Shown here: one piece after another, positions 59,466-64,000 of the stretch | How the letters are laid out: the number at the start of each line of letters is the position of its first letter | Position numbering within the stretch: position 1 is the first letter of the stretch | DNA from: Cordylochernes scorpioides | Lineage: Eukaryota > Arthropoda > Arachnida > Pseudoscorpiones > Chernetidae | Length of the DNA: 64,000 nt | Reading direction: 5' to 3' | Assembly: GCA_030710605.1 (NCBI GenBank) | Contig: CP092886.1 | Coordinates: forward strand, 49,592,390-49,656,389 | Position numbers and translations under genes: made by a program | Notes under the pieces: model-generated | Databases searched by the model: none | The model's input: only the letters and a program-made list of their open reading frames with translations | What the model was told of the DNA's origin: nothing

Positions 59466-60613
59466 ATGGCTTTTCTTGATTTATCAAGAAATTGGGTTGG
59501 CCAAATATCAGGGAACAGGCTAAATCAATGTTTAGTTGATTTCTGTTCCACCAGATGGCGCTCTGCCTTCTGTAAAGCACATGTGCTCCTGGTCAGGATA
59601 TGCCATTTTTTAATATATATATATATAAATTAACTTTTTAAAATCTTTTAAAAAGGTTCTTACAGTTTATTGTTTAAATCATTTTAAATTTATTTTCAAA
59701 TGTTTTAATAGATACATATATTTTTACATTTCTCTCTTAATGAGTTATTAATAAATTATTTTTATGTACTTATTACAATTTTTTAAATATAAAATAGAAC
59801 TCTTTTTTTTCCTTTAATATTTTACATATTTGATTGCATTTTTATAATAAACTTTTCATGCACAAATTTCTCCAACCTACTCAGTATTTTAATTGATTTC
59901 AACTGTGATATTATGACACTATGCGGCGCTGAGTTTGTGTATACAAAAATGTAATGCCTCGATAAAGGTCGGCGTTCAGCCAGCCGAAATATTGGCAAAA
60001 TATATATTTTATTAAATCCAATATATGCCTTTTATTATCTAATATATATGTTATATAAAATATTATTTTATTTAAAATTATATTTTATAAATTCAAATAC
60101 TCTGTTAAATCGACTGCCAGACGTCGCGCTTTCCCTTTAAATAACCCGTTGTTGTTGTTTCCCGAGGGCCGGCTCAAAACCTTTTGTAAATTTTGTAAAT
60201 AAGTTTTCATTTTTTCATACATTCGCCTTAAGTCAGGCCTACCTTTCTCAAATTATGTTTTCTATATTTCATAAGCTCAATTAAAGCTATTTCTAATCTT
60301 CACTATTTTAATTATTATTCTTTCATGATTTTAACCACGACTGCATTACCATAGCATAATCCTCAAGATAATCAAAATCAAGCAGGAAATACTTTTTTAA
60401 AATAATATATATGTTATATTAAAATATTTCATTTAAAAAAAATTATAATTTCATAGATATAAATACTCTGTGTAAATCGACCGCCAGAGGTCACGCTTTC
60501 TCTATAAATACTTGCGTAAATACGCAAGTTACGCCTTAAATACCCATTTCTTGGTTTTTCGGGAAGCCATTGGGATCAAAAAATATTTTTTGGTCGCAAT
60601 GGTTCAGCCTACT

Positions 60614-60654
60614 CCACGCTGACGAGCGCCAAAAAGCGCGAAACGCGTTCGTGG
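60614..60654 (+). ncRNA. Hammerhead ribozyme, type I (HHR-C), array unit 3
   Basis: Same sequence again, 1189 bp after unit 2. A transcript through the array would carry three cleavage sites about 1.19 kb apart. Confidence 0.85.
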
Positions 60655-61609
60655 ATGGCTTTTCTTGATTTATCAAGAAATTGGGTTGGCCAAATATCAG
60701 GGAACAGGCTAAATCAATGTTTAGTTGATTTCTGTTCCACCAGATGGCGCTCTGCCTTCTGTAAAGCACATGTGCTCCTGGTCAGGATATGCCATTTTTT
60801 AATATATATATATATAAATTAACTTTTTAAAATCTTTTAAAAAGGTTCTTACAGTTTATTGTTTAAATCATTTTAAATTTATTTTCAAATGTTTTAATAG
60901 ATACATATATTTTTACATTTCTCTCTTAATGAGTTATTAATAAATTATTTTTATGTACTTATTACAATTTTTTAAATATAAAATAGAACTCTTTTTTTTC
61001 CTTTAATATTTTACATATTTGATTGCATTTTTATAATAAACTTTTCATGCACAAATTTCTCCAACCTACTCAGTATTTTAATTGATTTCAACTGTGATAT
61101 TATGACACTATGCGGCGCTGAGTTTGTGTATACAAAAATGTAATGCCTCGATAAAGGTCGGCGTTCAGCCAGCCGAAATATTGGCAAAATATATATTTTA
61201 TTAAATCCAATATATGCCTTTTATTATCTAATATATATGTTATATAAAATATTATTTTATTTAAAATTATATTTTATAAATTCAAATACTCTGTTAAATC
61301 GACTGCCAGACGTCGCGCTTTCCCTTTAAATAACCCGTTGTTGTTGTTTCCCGAGGGCCGGCTCAAAACCTTTTGTAAATTTTGTAAATAAGTTTTCATT
61401 TTTTCATACATTCGCCTTAAGTCAGGCCTACCTTTCTCAAATTATGTTTTCTATATTTCATAAGCTCAATTAAAGCTATTTCTAATCTTCACTATTTTAA
61501 TTATTATTCTTTCATGATTTTAACCACGACTGCATTACCATAGCATAATCCTCAAGATAATCAAAATCAAGCAGGAAATACTTTTTTAAAATAATATATA
61601 TGTTATATT

Positions 61610-61945
61610 AAAATATTTCATTTAAAAAAAAATTATAATTTCATAGATATAAATACTCTGTGTAAATCGACCGCCAGAGGTCACGCTTTCTCTATAAATA
61701 CTCATTGTTGTTGTTCCCCGTTGGTCGACCCAAGGCTTTTGTACATTGTGTAAATAAGATTTTCTTTTTTTATTCTTACGCCTTAAGCCAGGCAGTACTT
61801 TTAACAAATTATGTTTATCCTAAAGCTCAATTAAAGCAATCTCTTTCAAAACCATATTATTATTTTTATTTCAAAATTATTCAACCACGACTGCACCACC
61901 ATACTATAATCTCAACATGATCAAAATCAGCACAAAATCTCATTC
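61610..61945 (+). repeat. Family E repeat, complete copy at the array's right edge
   Basis: It continues through CTATAAATACTCATTGTTGT where the upstream tandem units switch to HHR-C. This shows that HHR-C sits inside a family E copy in the repeated unit. Confidence 0.75.
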
Positions 61946-62029
61946 ATTTTTTTTAAATATATAATATTAGTCGACAGGATATTTACCTGTTTATTTTTCA
62001 AAATAAAATAAGGCAAAATTTTCAAATTC

Positions 62030-62450
62030 AAATATGCAAATCTTCCAATCAAAATAGCTTTCTCAATCAAAAATAGTTCATTTTTCAATCAAAAATAGTT
62101 CATTTCAACCAAAAATAGCTCATTTCAACCAAAAATAACCTACTTTTCCATGACATAGCCCAATTCAAACAAATATATCTCTCCACAACCAAACATAGCT
62201 CATTTTTAATTATGCAAATCAAACATCACCTACTCCAAACAAAAATAGCCTTCTCCATCGAAAAATAGTCACCTACAAGTAACCATAGTCATCATCTCAA
62301 GCCATAGACAAACTACAATCAAACATAGCCTTCTACAATCAAAAATAGCCATTTCCAATCAAACATAGCCATCTCCAAGAAAACATAGCCATCTACAATC
62401 AAACATAGCCACTACAATCAAACATACCCATTTCCTACCATATCCAGCAA
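62030..62450 (+). repeat. Degenerate minisatellite, about 21-23-bp unit
   Basis: About 18 imperfect copies of a unit like CAATCAAACATAGCCATCTA or CAACCAAAAATAGCTCATTT. Spacing varies by a few bases. No ORF. Confidence 0.85.
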
Positions 62451-63600
62451 TTTCAAGCAGCCTTCTTCCTTTCATCTCCAGCCATCGCATCTTCCGCCCA
62501 ACACCAGCCATTTCCCGAGGTCTTCAAATCCAGCCCATCTTCCAAGGTACTTTGTAACTACCTTTTACATAATTCACCTAATGTCCACTTTTCTAATTCT
62601 CACCCATGCTTCTCAATAGTTTTCATTCGCATATTTAGAGATATATTCCTTTTGTCAAATCATTTTTAGATATCAATTTTTCCATAGCTCTTTTTGCCAT
62701 TTAATACCACACACCCTTTAATCCTTAGTTTTCCTTTGTATAGTTAACTCCTAAATGCCATAATATACCTCTGCCACATTTTTATCTTTAAATTTAAACT
62801 TGTGGAAATAATTTAGCCCATTTTTTCACCAAAAATTACTTTTTATGTCATGTCATAATTTTACATTGTAAACTTAAATATATGTAAATCCGCTAATATA
62901 TCTTCCATTGAATAATTACTTTTAAAACATTTCAAATTTATTTAAACCATTTACACCATATCAGTTTAATATGCCATATGCAAAGCAGTCGGCCAAGAGG
63001 ACAACAACAGAATAAATTTACCTATTTCTCACATCTTTAATATTTTATTAAACTAAACCTTGTTTTATCATATTCCCACTATATCTTTTCGTTAATAATA
63101 ACACTATAACTTATAGATTCACATTTCCATATATTTTAAATTCCCAGACTTTTGATATATGATATTTTCTTATTCTCATTTTATATGTTCTTTTCAAAAT
63201 TTGAAATTTACCCCCATTACTTTTTAAAATGTTAATATCTGAAAGCGTACTTAACTAATATGTAAATTTAGCGCTACCAACATATGTAAATTTTAACTTT
63301 TGTTTTTTTTCACCTTGATTCTTTTTTCTTCAAAATGACCATTCTTTATTCCTACCATTATTTTTTTAATCTTTACATTTTCATACCTTGTTTTCACATT
63401 TTGCTTTTGTAAAAAATTACCCATTGCCTACTGTTTATTGCTTTTCACAAATGCTTTTTTTTCTTCTTATAATCATCAAATGTTTCCACCTATCTTTTAC
63501 TAATGTAATTTTCAAATTGTTTTCAATGTTATTCATCATTTTTCATTTATATACTTTTGTAAATATCATGCATTTTTCTTTCTTTTAATAATGTCATTTT
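62451..63600. other. AT-rich sequence without a recognised gene
   Basis: Pyrimidine-rich on the plus strand with many poly-T runs. No splice-bounded GC-rich block and no repeat of the families above. Confidence 0.5.
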
Positions 63601-64000
63601 CTCATGTTTTTCCCAATCTATTGGCTCACAACAAGCCAATATGATCAAGGAATATCACCTTTTTATTTCTCACCTTTTAATAACCATGCATTTTATTTTC
63701 TTTCTTCATTCTTATAATGTGTCAATTTTATTATTTATCTTCCCTCATCTATTGGTTCACCATAAGCCAATACGATGATGGAACACAAATTTATTTTTTT
63801 CTCTATGCCACAATTTTCACTCTTTACCACAATTTTCACTCTTTACCACAATTTTCATTCTTTACCACAATTTTCACCCTTTACCACAATTTTCAATCAA
63901 CCACATTTTCACTCTTCACCACATTTTTGTTATCATTATTCACACTTTATATCATTTTGTATTTTCCTGTCTATTGGTTACCATATAAAAAACCAATATG
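63600..64000 (+). repeat. Tandem short repeats, with spaced CCAAT hairpins
   Basis: A ~20-bp unit (CTTTACCACAATTTTCACTC) is repeated about five times at 63811-63925. Around it, CTATTGG...CCAAT inverted pairs occur at about 63618, 63750 and 63971, each able to form a short hairpin. The array continues past the window edge. Confidence 0.75.

Larger units (their letters stand above)
58150..61700 (+). repeat. Tandem array of three ~1.19-kb composite units
   Basis: TTACGCCTTAAATACCCATT starts at about 58150, 59341 and 60529 (periods 1191 and 1188). Each unit holds, in order, an HHR-C repeat (plus), an AT-rich part, the family A PLE end (GCGGCGCTGAGTTTGTGTAT to AATCCAATATATGCC), family E, and the start of a second family E copy that ends at TCTATAAATACTT. 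Units differ by only a few bases, mostly in homopolymers. The array is therefore very young or kept alike. Confidence 0.93.

Noticed and set aside
57557..60769. Recurrent 77-111-codon open frames starting MLYRRQSAIWWNRNQLNIDL in HHR-C repeats
   Set aside because: They are present because the repeat copies are nearly identical. They overlap the ribozyme and CTCF-like site, lack any motif and are broken in older copies such as 9040 and 28690.

Overview
This is an AT-rich stretch of an animal nuclear genome. It is almost entirely mobile DNA, with only a few short candidate host exons. No prokaryotic signals were seen (no operons, Shine-Dalgarno sites or dense ORFs). Penelope-like elements (PLEs), mariner/Tc1 transposons, tRNA-derived SINEs, a Helitron and a LINE/U6 chimera point to a metazoan. 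An exon of an RDL-type GABA-gated chloride channel and the transposon mix suggest an arthropod. The LINE C-terminus resembles what I recall from arachnids, so a chelicerate is my tentative guess; it is not proven.

Layout. 1-3696: segment A1 (minisatellite, SINE, candidate exon, mariner remnants), ending in a 100-N gap. 3797-11400: a Helitron, a SINE, a mariner, a hammerhead-bearing repeat and a U6/LINE chimera with perfect target-site duplications. 11403-18484: segment A2, a second copy of A1 enlarged by other repeats. 18484-22846: segment B1 with a Tc1/mariner element and an Rdl exon, ending in a gap. 22947-36450: a 145-bp satellite, a candidate exon, two PLE relics with inverted termini, and a mostly unique stretch at about 31.4-36.4 kb. 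36458-59220: a very large imperfect palindrome. Its left arm ends at a gap (43101-43200), its spacer is segment B2 (a second copy of B1, with a second Rdl exon) and its right arm runs from about 49325. Each arm carries private insertions. 58150-61700: three near-identical 1.19-kb tandem units. 61700-64000: AT-rich sequence with short minisatellites.

The most distinctive theme is self-cleaving RNA. At least twelve copies of type-I hammerhead ribozymes with intact cores lie in three repeat families, one of them at the 3' end of a nearly intact PLE. They occur as tandem dimers, head-to-head foldbacks and a 1.19-kb tandem array. The commonest family (HHR-C) also carries a full match to the CTCF core consensus. 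A second, GC-richer PLE has its reverse-transcriptase gene interrupted by three head-to-tail copies of an unrecognised element. Each copy is bounded by the same 11-bp target, GTCTACTACAG. Because many loci exist in two copies, empty sites for several insertions can be read directly in this window. All coordinates, pairings and identities come from reading by eye; nothing was run.
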